Positions 23,085 through 35,364 of a DNA stretch of 64,000 nucleotides are shown here, in pieces (within the stretch, counting starts at the first letter, position 1; the number at the start of each line of letters is the position of its first letter). The position numbers were made by a program, and so were the translations under genes. A model generated the notes under the pieces. The model was not told where the DNA came from. It saw only the letters and a list, made by a program, of their open reading frames with translations, and searched no databases. Origin of the DNA: Megalobrama amblycephala (lineage: Eukaryota > Chordata > Actinopteri > Cypriniformes > Xenocyprididae); assembly GCF_018812025.1 (NCBI RefSeq), contig NC_063045.1:17471046-17535045 (forward strand), in the 5' to 3' direction.

Positions 23085-23935
23085 TCTCTATTTTTTTGTC
23101 ATTTGCTTTAATTTTTCTTTTCTTTTTTTCTCTTTCCATCCATCCATCCATCCCCCATTTTTTACTTTCTTTCTTTTTTCTTCTTTCCTTTCTTTATTCC
23201 TGCCACCCTCTCATTATTTTTCTGTCCTTACATCCTCTTTTTCTCCTTCCATCCATCTTCCTTTTTTCTTTCCTTACCTTCATTCTTAATCATCCTCAAT
23301 TTTTCTTGTTCTATATCATCCCTTGTTACATTTTTCTTGTTTCTTACTTTTTACCTCTTTTCTTCTTTCTTTTCTTCCTTTCTGCCACCCTCTTTTCCTT
23401 CCATCCATCTTCCAGTTTATCATCCTTTCATTTTTCATCCTTTCATTACTTTTTCCTTCCCTCCTTTCATCCTTCATCCATCCACTACTATTTCCTTCCT
23501 TTTAATGTTTGTTCAGTCCTTCATTTTCCTTTCCTTTCGCATTTTTTTCTATTAGTTTTCCTCTTCTTCCTTTCATTTTTTCTTTTCCTTCCATGAATCC
23601 TTCCACTTTATTTTTCACCTTTTCTTCCTTCCTCCCATTTTTGCTTCTCTCCTTTAATCCTTTATCCCTCCTTTCATTTTTTCCTGCATTCCTTTTGCTC
23701 GTTTCTTAATTTTCCTTTCCTTTCTTTAATTTTTAACTTCCTTTCATCCATCCTTCGATTAATCCAAGCTTCCTGCCTCCCTTCTTTTATTCTTTATTTT
23801 TTTCTCTTATTTCCTTCCTTTCTTCCATAATTTCTTCCTCCATCTTCCCCTCTTTTCCTTTCTTCCCTTGTCGTTCTTTCATTATTCTTTCCCCATGGCA
23901 CTCCCTTTCCCTCCCTCTCTTAATGCTCTTGCTCT
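23085..23935. repeat. Long polypyrimidine tract
   Basis: About 850 bp in which the plus strand is almost entirely C and T, with few A and hardly any G. It is made of irregular TTTC, TTCC, ATCC and CTTT units ('ccatccatccatcc', 'ttccttccctcc'). Open frames here encode Phe/Ser/Leu/Pro-only chains and are artefacts. CT-bias continues more weakly at 24290-24760. Confidence 0.9.
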
Positions 23936-23999
23936 TCTCGCTCTCTCTACTGAGTAATGGAAGATGGTAGATGATGTACACTCATCAGCACTGACGGAT

Positions 24000-25200
24000 C
24001 ACAATGGTGGGCGGAGCTTAGTGTGAACACAGGCCAATGAAATGGGAGTACGGCAATTTTCATTAGTAATGCAGTCATGCCAAACATGATAATCAAGATC
24101 TGTTTCTTGTTGAGTGCTTCTCTAAGTAACATTTCTCTTCCTCTCTGTCTTATTTACTCATGTACACATAATCTCACTCTTTCGAAAAGCAGTGATCACT
24201 CAGTCCACTATGACAGTCTGTGGTGTAGCGTGTGTCGTATTCACATTAATACTATTTAAAAAGCTTTTAGAGAAGGGAGGTGAATCAAGCCTGACACTTT
24301 TCTCCCCATATACTACTCTCATTCCTCTGTCCTTCACCCTTTAGTTCATTTTTAATCTTCTTTACCACATGACTCTTTCACTATGTCTTTCTCCCTCGTT
24401 CTTTTCATCTCATTTACCTTATTTTTTAGCATTTTGACATTTTATTGATAGTGAAAATGGAAAGATGTTCTTCCCCTAGTGTCACTATTACTCTTTTGGT
24501 GACTTCGAACTCGCCTTGTCACGTTTTTCCCCTCCATCAAGCCTCTATTTTCTTTTGTATCATTCTTTCATTTCGTCTTCCCCTAAACCATCTCAATTCC
24601 CATCATGCCGCTGTCCTCCCAGCCTTGATTTCAGGGCCTTTTCATTCTGAATCTGTCCATGTCTTACCTTTACCGTAATCTGCTTCTTTTCCCATTATCT
24701 CCGTCTGGTCCTTTCGCTCTTTTAGTCCCTCTCTTTCTCTCACTCCCTCGTTCTTCTTTAGTTCATGCCTTCTCTGTGTTTAATCAGTCCGTCAGTCTGC
24801 CTGCTCTGCAGGGGGAAGCTGAATTATTGATTGAAAAGTCAAGATGAAAAGGAGGTGAAGTAACAGAAGGGGGAGAGAGAGATACAGAGGCAGCCGCAAA
24901 TATGGGGACTGAGAGGAGGAGAATGTGTTTGCATGTGTGTGTATGTAGAGATTTTTATCTCCAAATGATATGCGAGTGCAGATTAATGCATAGAGTGTAT
25001 GTATGTGGTGGCCTTGTCAACAACAAGCTGACAGAATATATAAGATATTTAAATGTACTTAATTTCCTTACATTTTCTTAATTTTATCTGATAACTAACA
25101 GCAGCATACATGCAATCTCAAATCAAGTTTGGTATTATAGGATAAGATATAATGTACATGAACATCAGGAGGATTGACTGTCTCAGTTCCCAGACGCAAC
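24000..25200. other. No gene recognised; CT-biased in part
   Basis: Unassigned sequence. The part 24290-24760 is enriched in C and T on the plus strand but more complex than the tract before it. No repeat termini were seen. Confidence 0.35.
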
Positions 25201-25229
25201 ATGTTTCGCCTTGTGCATCTGCCAGTCTT

Positions 25230-25600
25230 TTTTTAATTAAATGATACGCCTATTGGAGGAGAGGCAAGAGAAAACTAAAATAGAAACAACCGGCGCTGCT
25301 TTGCATAAATATGCATAACGTCCTATAAAAGCAGCCTAGAAGAAGCCCTAATTTGCATGTAATCCATAACCAGATTTTGAATTCGGGAAAGGGATTCAGT
25401 TGTCGTTGACACAACAGAAAACCAGCGGATTAGGTAATTAGGAAAGCTCACACGGCTTTCCGCAGAGAGGAGGTGAGGCATTTAGAGGCTGTCCATCAGG
25501 CTCATATGATTCCCACCATTGACCTCAGGATAATCACACTAAGAGCTTCTGTTCCAAAACTCTGAGAATGGCTTAATGTCTTTCCCATGATTCCCACAGC
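25230..25600. promoter_or_regulatory. Candidate non-coding regulatory island
   Basis: Non-repetitive sequence with three octamer/POU-type words close together: 'ctttgcataaatatgcataa' (25299-25318, holding two inverted half sites) and 'aatttgcatgtaat' (about 25350). A homeodomain-type 'ggtaattagg' lies near 25433. No transposon ends and no coding frame are present. This clustering resembles developmental enhancers, but nothing in the sequence proves activity. Confidence 0.25.
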
Positions 25601-26884
25601 GAGGCTCAGGTATGTTCAAGTATGCAGGAAAACCTAATGAACAAAGACGTATTCCTTTCTTCACATTGCCAAAAGCATTTTTCTGATTTTAAAATGAACG
25701 CCAAACTCTCGGCATTGGTTGAGCCAGATGTTGACATGTCAGGGCTGTAAAGACAAACAAAGTGAGTTTGAAAGTTATGACAGAATTTTAATTATTTGTA
25801 GGTGAACTATGCCTGCCACTAGGATAAATGACTTCAATACAAAATTCAAAAGCCCAGAGTGAGTTTTAGCCATGTTATTCTCCAACATCCATACTTGGAC
25901 TCCGGATCAGAGCTGACCTGTTTAAACTGTGACCCATTTAAATCCATAAGAGAGTTCCTGTCATGGACTAACTGTTTCAAAGCCTGAGAGTCAAAACTTA
26001 GACTCTTTGATTCAGCAACTCTGTCACATCCTCAAAAAACCTTTGTAATGTTTTATGTACCGTGATATCAAAACCGATGCCGTTTGGCATCCCATGAGCC
26101 ATCTAAAATATGAAAATACACTCATTAAAAGTACCTTATCCTCAACAACTCCAAACAGATGCAACCAAAGATGCTTGTCAATGAAGTTTTGCATGCATGT
26201 CCCGTAAATCATAAACTAATACTGCATAATCGCAACATTATTGCTATGACTCATAAGTCTTTAGTTGCTCTTAAAGTCTCATTTGGTCTCAAAAGTGCAG
26301 TGGGATCCCTTTCGTGATTAAATTAGACTGCAGTGGATGGTTCATCTATGTTTTAGCAGCGGTATAATGCCACAGCAGTCAGTTGGTAGACACAGACCAT
26401 TAAAGGCTGTTTACGAGACCCGGTGAGCACACTAATTTAGTAGTGTTTGAGAGGCAATAAAACGACACTTTCAAAGGGATCCCAATTCCTAAGGAGCTTT
26501 CACAATGGTGAAGAAATGACAACAGAAAGCTGTAATAAATGCTTAATTTGAAGTTGAGAAGTAATTATGTTTCTCTGCTATCAGTTTGAAATGTGCAAAA
26601 AACTTTTATACAACTTTTGAAAGTGGACTACAACAGAGAGAAAATTGTGAAGGAAAAAAAAAATGCATTGCGACAAGTTCAGTGAAAATATATGGCAAAG
26701 ACAGTGGACAAAGTAGGAGAAAATATTTTACTAAACAAATTTCCAATGCAGCAATTTACATGAACTTTTGACTAGACATTGGTATTAACTCAAGAAATCC
26801 ACACAGATAGAAAAATCAATATTACAATCCATAAAAAAGTTGTAATAAAGTGAAATGACAACTGACTAACTGAAATTGTTAATC
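25601..26884. other. Nothing recognised
   Basis: Unassigned, repeat-poor sequence without convincing open frames. Confidence 0.4.
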
Positions 26885-27040
26885 AAAAATTGCTTCCACT
26901 TCAAACTTCACTGTTGGTATGGAATTTTTTGAGTCATATACAGAGCCATTTCTTCTCAAAACATGGCGTGTGGTATTATTGCCCAAAAAATTTAATTTTT
27001 TTCTCGTCAGACCAGAATACATTCTCCCAGTAATTCACAG
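26885..27040 (-). pseudogene. Tc1-like transposase fragment
   Basis: Read on the minus strand, the segment encodes 'ENVFWSDEKKIKFFG' followed by 'RNGSVYDSKNSIPTVKF'. This matches the first catalytic-Asp region (WSDE...FFG) and the conserved 'K-N-IPTVK' stretch of Tc1 transposases. The rest of the catalytic core and both transposon ends are missing, so it is a short, long-dead fragment. Confidence 0.7.
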
Positions 27041-27456
27041 GCTTTCACAGTAATTTACAGGCAGTAATTCACATTGACATTAAAACATTGACGTTTTTAA
27101 TACTTATCTTCCCCACTATACGGTAAGGCCGTCACGGTTCGGTTCAGGTAGTCACACAATGAATACAGTCGGTCACAGGCAACCCACACTCTAGAGAGGA
27201 GCATTTCATATATGCACTATATTAGCCCATTCATTTTATTTACTTAACATGTTAGTAATGTCTTGATTATTTAATGTGTTTAAATAAATTGCATAAACAA
27301 GTTATGACAGCCACTGTGTAAATGATTATATTTCAAAAATAATTTGGAGTAGAAAATTACAGTCCAAAGTGCTGTCTAAGGACAGTGACGATGAGGAACA
27401 TGAAATGGGGTGGGATAGGGACGATGGGAGACACATCATGGAGTCCTTGCATTTAA

Positions 27457-27740
27457 AGGTTTAGTTCACCCAAAAATTAAAATTATCCCATGATTTATTC
27501 ACCCTCAAGCCATCCTAGGTGTATATGACTATATTCTTTCAGATGAACACAATCGAAGATATATTTTAAAAATATCCTTATTCCTCCAAGTTTTTTAATG
27601 GTAGTAAATGGGGGCCTGCATTTTGAACAAAACACAACAAAAAAAATTGAATCCATCCATAATTCAAGCCACCAATATCTGCCACATTCAGGCTAAACTG
27701 TTTCACCTACCATTTCAATCATAAAAATGATTTCCCAAAG
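27457..27740. mobile_element. Single end of a TTAA-flanked element
   Basis: TTAA (27453-27456) is followed by 'aggtttagttcacccaaaaa', 'ttcaccctcaagccatccta' and 'gatgaacacaatcgaagat'. This is the same terminal family as at 34581, 43540 and 50725, here with no matching second end. Confidence 0.7.
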
Positions 27741-27959
27741 AAACAAAAAAAAGTTGTAGAAAGCCTAAAAGTCTTCATTAATGTCCGTTTCTGCTTTACA
27801 AAGTGCATCTACACTAATCTATACTTTTTGTATAAGAGTCATATACAAATCAATATCCTTCTTATGAATATACGCTTTTGTCTTGAGACCGTAAGATGCA
27901 ATCATTTCATATACATATATACATCTTAAAACTGATGCAACACGCATGCAATGCTTTGT

Positions 27960-28610
27960 GTTCTCAGAGCAACCAATTAAAATACCATTGAAACTGCATA
28001 GCAACTGACTAAATCTACTCAGAACACCTTAGAGACCATGCCAGGGTGTTGTTGGAAGAAGCTTGAAAGAAACTTCCAACAACACCCTAGCATGTCTTAG
28101 TGCAGACAGCTTACCCACGTTAGCATGCTCTAGCAACACAAAACACCCCTGAAACTGCATATTAACTCACAAAATCCACCCCAAACACTTTAGTAACTAC
28201 ATAGAAATGGTTTAGAAACTACTTACAACACCAAAATCATGGCTAGTTGATAGCTTACCATAATGTTAGCATGCTTTAGAAACCACACAAAACACCCTTG
28301 AGACTGCATTTGCTAAAACCGGACACTTAATTGCATAGCAACTTCTCTGGAAACTACTCTTAACATGCTAGAATTGTGGCTATATGTGGCTATTAACATG
28401 TATTGTTACCACACTCTAGCAACCAAACAAAACAACCTTGAAACTGCATAGCGATTCACAAATCCACTCAGAAAACTTTAACTGCATAGCAAACAACCTG
28501 GGAACTACCCACAACATACTAGAATTGAGCCACTAACATGTTCAACATACCAAACAAAAAAACACCCTTGAAACTGCAGAATAATTAGCTAGAAACCACT
28601 CAGAACACAA
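27960..28610. repeat. Degenerate tandem repeat with hairpin
   Basis: Repeats of 'aaacacccttgaaactgca', 'tagcaactcacaaaatccac' and 'acactttagtaactgcat' recur every 60-110 bases with drift. Within it, 28043-28095 forms a hairpin whose 17-base stem 'agggtgttgttggaag' pairs perfectly with 'cttccaacaacaccct'. The array shares the words 'gcatgctagcaa/aac' with the larger array at 38.8-42 kb but is not the same unit. Confidence 0.65.
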
Positions 28611-29428
28611 ACTGTGTATATGTGTTTCTGGAAACCATTCACTAACATCATCGCCAGAACGTTTCTCCAAAGTTTGGGCAGTGACTCTGAAGCTAATCGA
28701 ATTTAATGCTCTGTTCCTGCTGTTCAAACGGATGGCATGAAAGGAACATTGCGTGCGCACTCAACTGTGCCCTGTGGGGACAGCGTAAAAGAATCAAAAT
28801 ACCAACTGATATAAGATTTCATGTTTTGGTTGTCATGACAGATATCTTGTGATGGTTGAACCAGAGTCACATTCTAAGGTTAATCTGTTCTGAGGGGCCC
28901 CATATTCCTATTCTAGTGAATGACAGAATTATTCATGAAATGATAATGTATTTAATTGTCATCATTCAGAGTTAATGGTTCGTGTCAGGCTCAAGAACTG
29001 TCAGCGGCACCTTATGGAAACAAAGTGAAGTATTTACAGACATTGGAATGGTCAGTGGCCCACAGTACCGTAGGATAAATTGGAGATGTTTGAGTGCATC
29101 CGGTTTTGTTATGTAGGTATTCTGCTGTTCCTAACTTTTCCGTAATGAGGAACCAGATCAAAAGCAATCATTTTTACTGAAAGACTGGAAGTTGGCTGAA
29201 GTATAGAAAAGAAATCAAAAAAGCATTTAATTTGCAGCTTCTGCAAACCCCACAGATGTGTATTGAAAAACATTTCTAATGCTATGTACACTGCAGCTCT
29301 ATTGGGCAAACCTGTTAATTTTTTTCTTAACACAAAAATCTAATCAGCCAATCACATGGCAGCAACTCAATGCATTTATGTATGTATATGGTCAAGGCGA
29401 TCTGCTGAAGTTCAAACTGAGCATCAGA

Positions 29429-29815
29429 ATGGGGAAGAAAGGTGATTTAAGTGACTTCGAACATGACATGGTTGTTGGTGCCAGACGGACTGGTCTGAGT
29501 ATTTCAGAAACTGCTGATCTACTGGGATTTTCATGCTAAACCATCTCTAGGGTTTACAGAGAATGGTCTGAAAAAGAGAAAATATCCAGCAGGCAGCAGT
29601 TCCATGGGAGAAAATGCATTGTTAATACCAGATGTCAGAGGAGAATGGCCAAACTGGTTTGAGCTGATAGAAAGGCCACAGTAACTCAAATAACCAGTAT
29701 GTATGCAGAAGAGAATCTCTAAACTGAAGCTACAATTCACACAGGCGCACCAAAATTGGACAATAGAAGATTGTAAAAATGTTGCCTGGTCTGATGAGTC
29801 TCAGTGGCCAGCGGC
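29429..29815 (+). pseudogene. Decayed Tc1-like transposase, 5' part
   Basis: Starts 'MGKKGDLSDFEHDMVVGARR', the N-terminal DNA-binding region of a Tc1-like transposase, continues 'TGLSISETADLLGF' and 'ISRVYREWSEKEK', and later reads 'FTQAHQNWTIEDCKNVAWSD', which holds the first catalytic Asp. Stops at about 29537 and 29660 and a deletion of the middle disable it. Similarity ends at about 29802, where a SINE-like sequence begins. The second Asp, the Glu and the right transposon end are absent. It is a different, older Tc1 lineage from the copy at 7916-9486. Confidence 0.85.
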
Positions 29816-30310
29816 GACTTTTTTAACCGGGTATGCTGGGTGGCGCATTGTCAAAAATGCACCTGGTGCAGATACGTTTAATGGACAGAGTGTTATAGCT
29901 GCTGCAGTTGCTTACTCTCATGACACATAGCAACACCGCTGAAAGTATTCCTTGTTTAACCTTTTATTGAAAGTAGCCTTTTGTATAGTGATGGGGACAC
30001 TATACTGTCAAAAAGCACCATTCTTCAGATGAGCCATTAAACCGAGGTCCTGACTCTCTATGGTCATAAAAAAATCCCAAGATGTTCTTTGAAAAAGAGT
30101 AGGGGTGTAACCCCGGCATCCGGGCCAAATTTGCCCAATGGCCTCTATCCATCATCATGGCCTCCTAACCATCCCCCTACTGAATCATCAAGGTGGATGC
30201 TACACATTGGTGGTGGTTGAAGAGATTCCTCCTTCCATATATCAAGCGATATGAGTGCAGAGAAAATATCTATATAAATGTAACAAATTATTATTATTAT
30301 TTAAAATATT
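29802..30310 (+). mobile_element. SINE-like retroposon
   Basis: The body contains 'gatgagccattaaaccgagg', 'tcctgactctctatggtcat', 'agagtaggggtgtaacccc' and 'aggtggatgctacacattgg', and ends 'tatataaatgtaac' followed by a TTA-rich simple tail (30286-30301). I recognise this body and tail as a widespread fish SINE, possibly V-SINE type, inserted in plus orientation into the Tc1 remnant. The limit of its 5' part (29802-29990) is uncertain, and no clear A and B boxes are visible there. Confidence 0.6.
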
Positions 30311-30329
30311 AAATATATAATATAAAAAT

Positions 30330-31691
30330 GATTTAAAATTAAATTTAAAACCAGATGTCATAATTCATTTCTGCAGTTAAACAAAAACTGAAAGTCCCAA
30401 ATCTGCCATCTACCAAAGGAAAATGGGCCCAGATACACTAAATAACTTTCAAAGACCAAAGGTACCCTGGTTGGGTTGGGAAGCATTTAGCCCATCTTAA
30501 CCCTTCAGGCTACTATGGATAATACAATCAATACTATTACTGAGTCTGTTTGTGTGCTTGTAGTAAAAAAAAATAAAAACAAAAGTAAAAAAATTTCCCC
30601 TGGGCTGCGATTTGAAGGATATCGTCCACTCGCCACACTCCCACATCCAGCCATATTGCAATCAATGCAAGCGAGCTGATGTTCTCACAACAACTATGCT
30701 CTTAATGTTCAAGCTTGCTGGCCATCCAGCTGATGAAAGCAAATCCTGGTGGATGTGTGTAGAAGGTTGCACAGTTCAACAATCAATTAACTGATTCTAT
30801 TTGAACACTTACACGCTAATGTTTAAAACAAATTGGCTGGAAGCCTCCAAGCACTCTGAAGATAGCATAAGCCTCTGTTGATTACTTGCAGTCTGACTTC
30901 CATCCAATTCATTCTTAACCAGCTAAAGTAGAAGACGCATCTTCTCTTCCCTGTTTTTAAAAGGGAAATGTTCAAAGCCTTTGGACGCCGTTAGACTCTA
31001 CTATCGTGAAGAAGGCCGCTCTCTCTCTTTTGCTCTCTGAAGGGAATGTGATTTTTTTTTTCCTCGTCCTAATTGGTGCACAAAAAATCCACCCACCAGC
31101 TGTCAGGGGTCCTTAAGGAGAGCAGACGCACGAGCCAATTACTGTTGGATCTAGAGTGTTCTGGACGGGGCCAGTCTGTCACCCCCAGCTCCTTCCAGCC
31201 GAACTCAGAGCCGAGCTCCGGCTGACGGGAGGTCAGTTGGAGTCAAATGGCCAAGCATGCTACCATAACAGTGCTGATAAATGTGGACAGCCCCATGATA
31301 AAGGCTTCAAGGAGTAAAAAGGAGGGAGTGTTAAAGGCAAAATGAAAAGGCGGTACTTTGATTGGGAGATAACCATATTTAAAGAACCTCCACCTAAGGA
31401 CGTTCATGTAAAAGCAGTGAGCATATTGTAAAACATAAGGCAATGGCTCTGTTCCAAAACATAGTGAGCTGCCTATCTAGGCGGCACTTCAAGACATCAT
31501 AGGCACACTCCAAACTCTTCCAGAAGATAAGGTGCCTTATAAGATGCCTCCTTATGTGGATTCTAAATACATTATATTTAAAATATAACTAGTAAATATA
31601 ATATTAAAATATATTCAGTGAATACTTAGTTTGTGATCATTTATAAGATATACACATTTTATCATATATATATATATAAAATTTTATACAT

Positions 31692-31694
<3 letters not shown>
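30330..31694. other. No gene recognised
   Basis: Mostly unassigned. 31445-31565 ('ctgttccaaaacatagtgag', 'ctaggcggca') looks like one end of a dispersed repeat. 31030-31240 is complex, repeat-free sequence. Confidence 0.35.

Positions 31695-31731
<37 letters not shown>
31695..31731. repeat. (CA)n microsatellite
   Basis: Uninterrupted CA dinucleotides following an AT-rich 'tatatata' stretch. Confidence 0.95.
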
Positions 31732-31733
<2 letters not shown>

Positions 31734-32458
31734 CTCGTGTCGAGCAACACTTCACAAATAAATTATTTTCAATAATACATGTACATTGTAGATGCACATT
31801 GTAGAAACTGAAACAGCAGGGCGGGACATGATTTTTGGATTGGATGTATGCAGCATGCTATTGGTCGATCTCATTTGAGTGAGAGGTTGTCCCGCCCTCA
31901 CACTAGTAAACATCAGAGAAGAGAAGACTGCAAGAGGGAGGGGAAATTATTTTGATTAAGTATTACGAGGGCACGTGACTTTAAAAATAATAATAATGTG
32001 CACTGATAAATAATTTATAATAAACACTGCAATATTCCATAAAAAAACAAGAATTGTCAAATTTGATTTGATTGTGAGTTTAATATATTGCCACTCCTAA
32101 TAAAAGTTCAAAACAATCAAAAACAATCAAATTTGCCATTACAGCAGTAGTATCTTAGCCTTTGAATATTGCTTTGGACAATGGCTGAAAATGACTGTAG
32201 TAGAGTATTGCACCATTGAAGGTATAATGCATAAATGTGAGTGGTGAAATGAAATTACAAATGCTGAAACACATCTAGTGCCTTGTGGAGCCTGTGAGTG
32301 ATGAATGCAAGACATGAAAAAGAGAGCGAAATGTGTGACAGACGTTTCAGTGAATGACAGAAAGTGGATATCCAACTGTAGAGCACAAAAACATGTTCAT
32401 CTCTCAGCACTGACAGCATTAGATTAACCCCAAACACAGAGTCCAAAGGCCAATGCAT

Positions 32459-32507
<49 letters not shown>

Positions 32508-34576
32508 AGAGGAAATGAGACAAATGACAAAGAAGACATTGTATAAAGAGCAAGTCAGAATCAGCAACACGTCTAGTCAGAATAAGAAAGCAGAAAGAGA
32601 AGCAGTTGGCATTTTTTAAAAACCACACCAAAAATGATGTGTGTTACTTAAAGGACTCCATTCGCATGAGCAAATCGCTCAATTTACTGCAGAAAAAAAA
32701 TCAATTCCATAACAGCTGATGGTGGATTAAAAAGGTGAACGTACTGCAGGTGTGTCTACCCAAAACTCCTAAATGGGCCCATCTGTTGAGAAACTGTGTT
32801 GTTATGCAGGGCTAAAAATAGCCAGCTGTCTCCATGGCGAGGTAAAGGTTGAGCGGATGCTGGACAGACAGGTAAGGGCACGCGGCTCGAGGTGATACAC
32901 ACATCACAGGGAATATGTGAATGCAAATTTCCATTTGTAGTCATTGCTCAGCACAATATACGTGCGAAGCTACAAACATTTTTGCTGCTTCTAGCACATG
33001 TAAGAGACAATAGAAGCCAATGTTGGATTTAAGATAACCACGGGTGTTTTTAATTTGAACAAACGTCTCTACGAAACCACCTGCATTAGCATTTTCCCAA
33101 ACTAGCACAACCACATGTGCTGCTGGTTTTGCAAAATTCCTCCATTCAGAAACTTTCCTATGCACATAGGCAGGTGTGCTACTTGTACGCAGTAAGTGAA
33201 TGGGCCTTCCTTTTCCTTCTCATCATAATTAAGCTGCAGTCTGGAACTTTTTTGGTTTAAAATGATCCAAAATCATATTTTGAGCAAGTTCATAACCAGC
33301 CAGTGTTCAAAACTATCTCCTTACCTTAGCCCGATTCACAACGGCAAGCTTGTAATAAATGTTTTCTATTTCAGGTGAAACTGGTGGGTTTCCACAGGAA
33401 ATTAGCATGCAGCTGTTCGTCTTTGCGACATTATATCACGTCTGTTTACATAAAGAATGAGTCCCAGCTAGTGAGGACGCGAAGATGGCAGATCATTTAT
33501 AGCCTTTTCTCACAGCAGCCGCAATAATTAAACTTATCATTTTGAGGGCGAATTGTAATCCAAGTGACAATCCTCAGTGACAACTGGAGATTCACATGTA
33601 TTCAGAAGCAAAAAACTTCGGACTGTGGAGTGGCTACAGAAATTGAAATAAGGCTAATACACACTAAACACACATAGTCGCGCAATGCTGATGTTGTTAA
33701 CATTAACAATTTGAGAACAAAGTATAACAATAATAATAAATTGCATGGTTTGACGTGATCTGAGCTAAGCGATCGTTAGATTTAATCACTGTTTGCAGCG
33801 TGATTTATTGTAATGCTTTTTTCCTCAGTTGGTCAGAACAAAAGTGGCAGACTTACTGTTACTTGTTCAGATGATATTTTCTGATGAATATTCTTATTTT
33901 GGTCAGCAAACATTATAGATTCATCCACGCTGAGGAGCCGTGCCGACACACAACCCAAGTAAAGATGACAATTCTGAAAATAACTGCAATTGCAGGTTTC
34001 AAACAGAGATGGCGACAAAGAGGCAAAACTTACGGTCTGCAGTTTTAAGGTTCAGAGAGAATAAATACAGTGCTAACAGACACTAGCTGTACCAACACAC
34101 TTTAAATGCTCTTTGCGTGCTAAGCAAACAATCTTCTCTCTTCGCCACCAAATAACTGTCACTGTTTCCCTGAAAAAATTGTTGCACCTTTCAGAATTAC
34201 TTACCCCATTTGTCTTCATTATGTATCGTATTAGAAATTGTTTTCCAAAAGTAGCCTGGCCTGGAGACCTGCCCGCTATCTTGAAATTGGACTTGTTTTG
34301 GCACTGAAACAGCAGAAATTGAATTAATTTGTGAAGCTACACATCAGTGTCCTCAGACATCAGAGCAAAGGCCCTTTGAAAAGATGAACTACACTCTGAA
34401 CCTGACAAAGTCGTAACTTTATGGATGTCTAATTTAAAACTTACTGACGATGAATTGTGTATCAAACTTCTTTAGTGTCTATTAACAAAAGGTAAACATT
34501 AGTCAAAGCCATGAACTAGTGGTTAGAAGTCTAAATCAATAGGTGCTCCAATCCCAAAATAAACCCTAACATGGCA
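31732..34576. other. No gene recognised; GA microsatellite
   Basis: 32463-32504 is a pure (GA)n run. 31820-31900 carries 'gcgggac...gtcccgc', possibly a small inverted repeat. The remainder, including 32640-34560, shows no repeat terminus and no convincing open frame. Confidence 0.4.
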
Positions 34577-34580
34577 TTAA

Positions 34581-35360
34581 AGGGATAGTTCACCCAAAAA
34601 TGAAAATTTGATGTTTATCTGCTTACCCCCAGGGCATCCAAGATGTAGGTGACTTTGTTTCTTCAGTAGAACACAAATTATGATTTTTAACTCCAACCGT
34701 TGCCGTCTGTCAGTCAAATAATGCTAGTGGATGGGAACTTCTACTATAAGAGTAAATAAAACTTGCATAGACAAATCCAAATTAAACCCTGCAGATCGTG
34801 ACGACACATTGATGTCCTAAGACACGAAACGATCGGTTTGTGCGAGAAACCAAACAGTATTTATATCATTTTTAAACTCTAATACACCACTATGTCCAAC
34901 CGCGTTCAGCACTCGTTAGTAAGGTCTGATCGCGCTCTGACAGCGGCAGTGATGTCTAGCTCTCATTGAAGTATATGCGCGAGACATCACTGCCGATGTC
35001 AGAGCGCGATCAGACCTCACTAATCGAGTGCTGAACGCGGTTGGACATAGTGGTGTATTAGAGTTAAAAAATGATATAAATACTGTTCGGTTTAATCGCA
35101 CAAACCGATCGTTTCATGTCTTAGGACATCAATGTGTCATCACAAGTCGCAGGGTTTAATTTGGACTTGTCCATGCAAGTTTTATTTACTCTTATAGTAT
35201 AAGTTCCCATTCACTCGCATTATTTGACTGACAGACGGCAACGGTTGGAGTTAAAAATCATCATTTGTGTTCTACTGAAGAAACAAAGTCACCTACATCT
35301 TGGATGCGCTGGGGGTAAGCAGATAAACATCAAATTTTCATTTTTGGGTGAACTATCCCT
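34581..35360. mobile_element. TTAA-flanked palindromic element, 780 bp
   Basis: Begins 'agggatagttcacccaaaaa', ends with the inverted copy, and is flanked by TTAA at 34577-34580 and 35361-35364. Nearly the whole length folds on itself: for example 'gtctgatcgcgctctgacag' near 34923 pairs with the copy near 35005, and 'gacacgaaacgatcggttt' near 34821 pairs with its complement near 35105. The apex lies close to 34970. The element is non-coding; the open frame on the minus strand near 34916-35101 is a by-product. Confidence 0.9.
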
Positions 35361-35364
35361 TTAA

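Noticed and set aside
22861..23709. Several open frames of 60-206 codons
   Set aside because: They are produced by the pyrimidine-only tract, giving Phe/Ser/Leu/Pro chains without stops; no membrane protein design is evident.
34916..35101. 61-codon minus frame
   Set aside because: It is a by-product of the palindromic element's symmetry.
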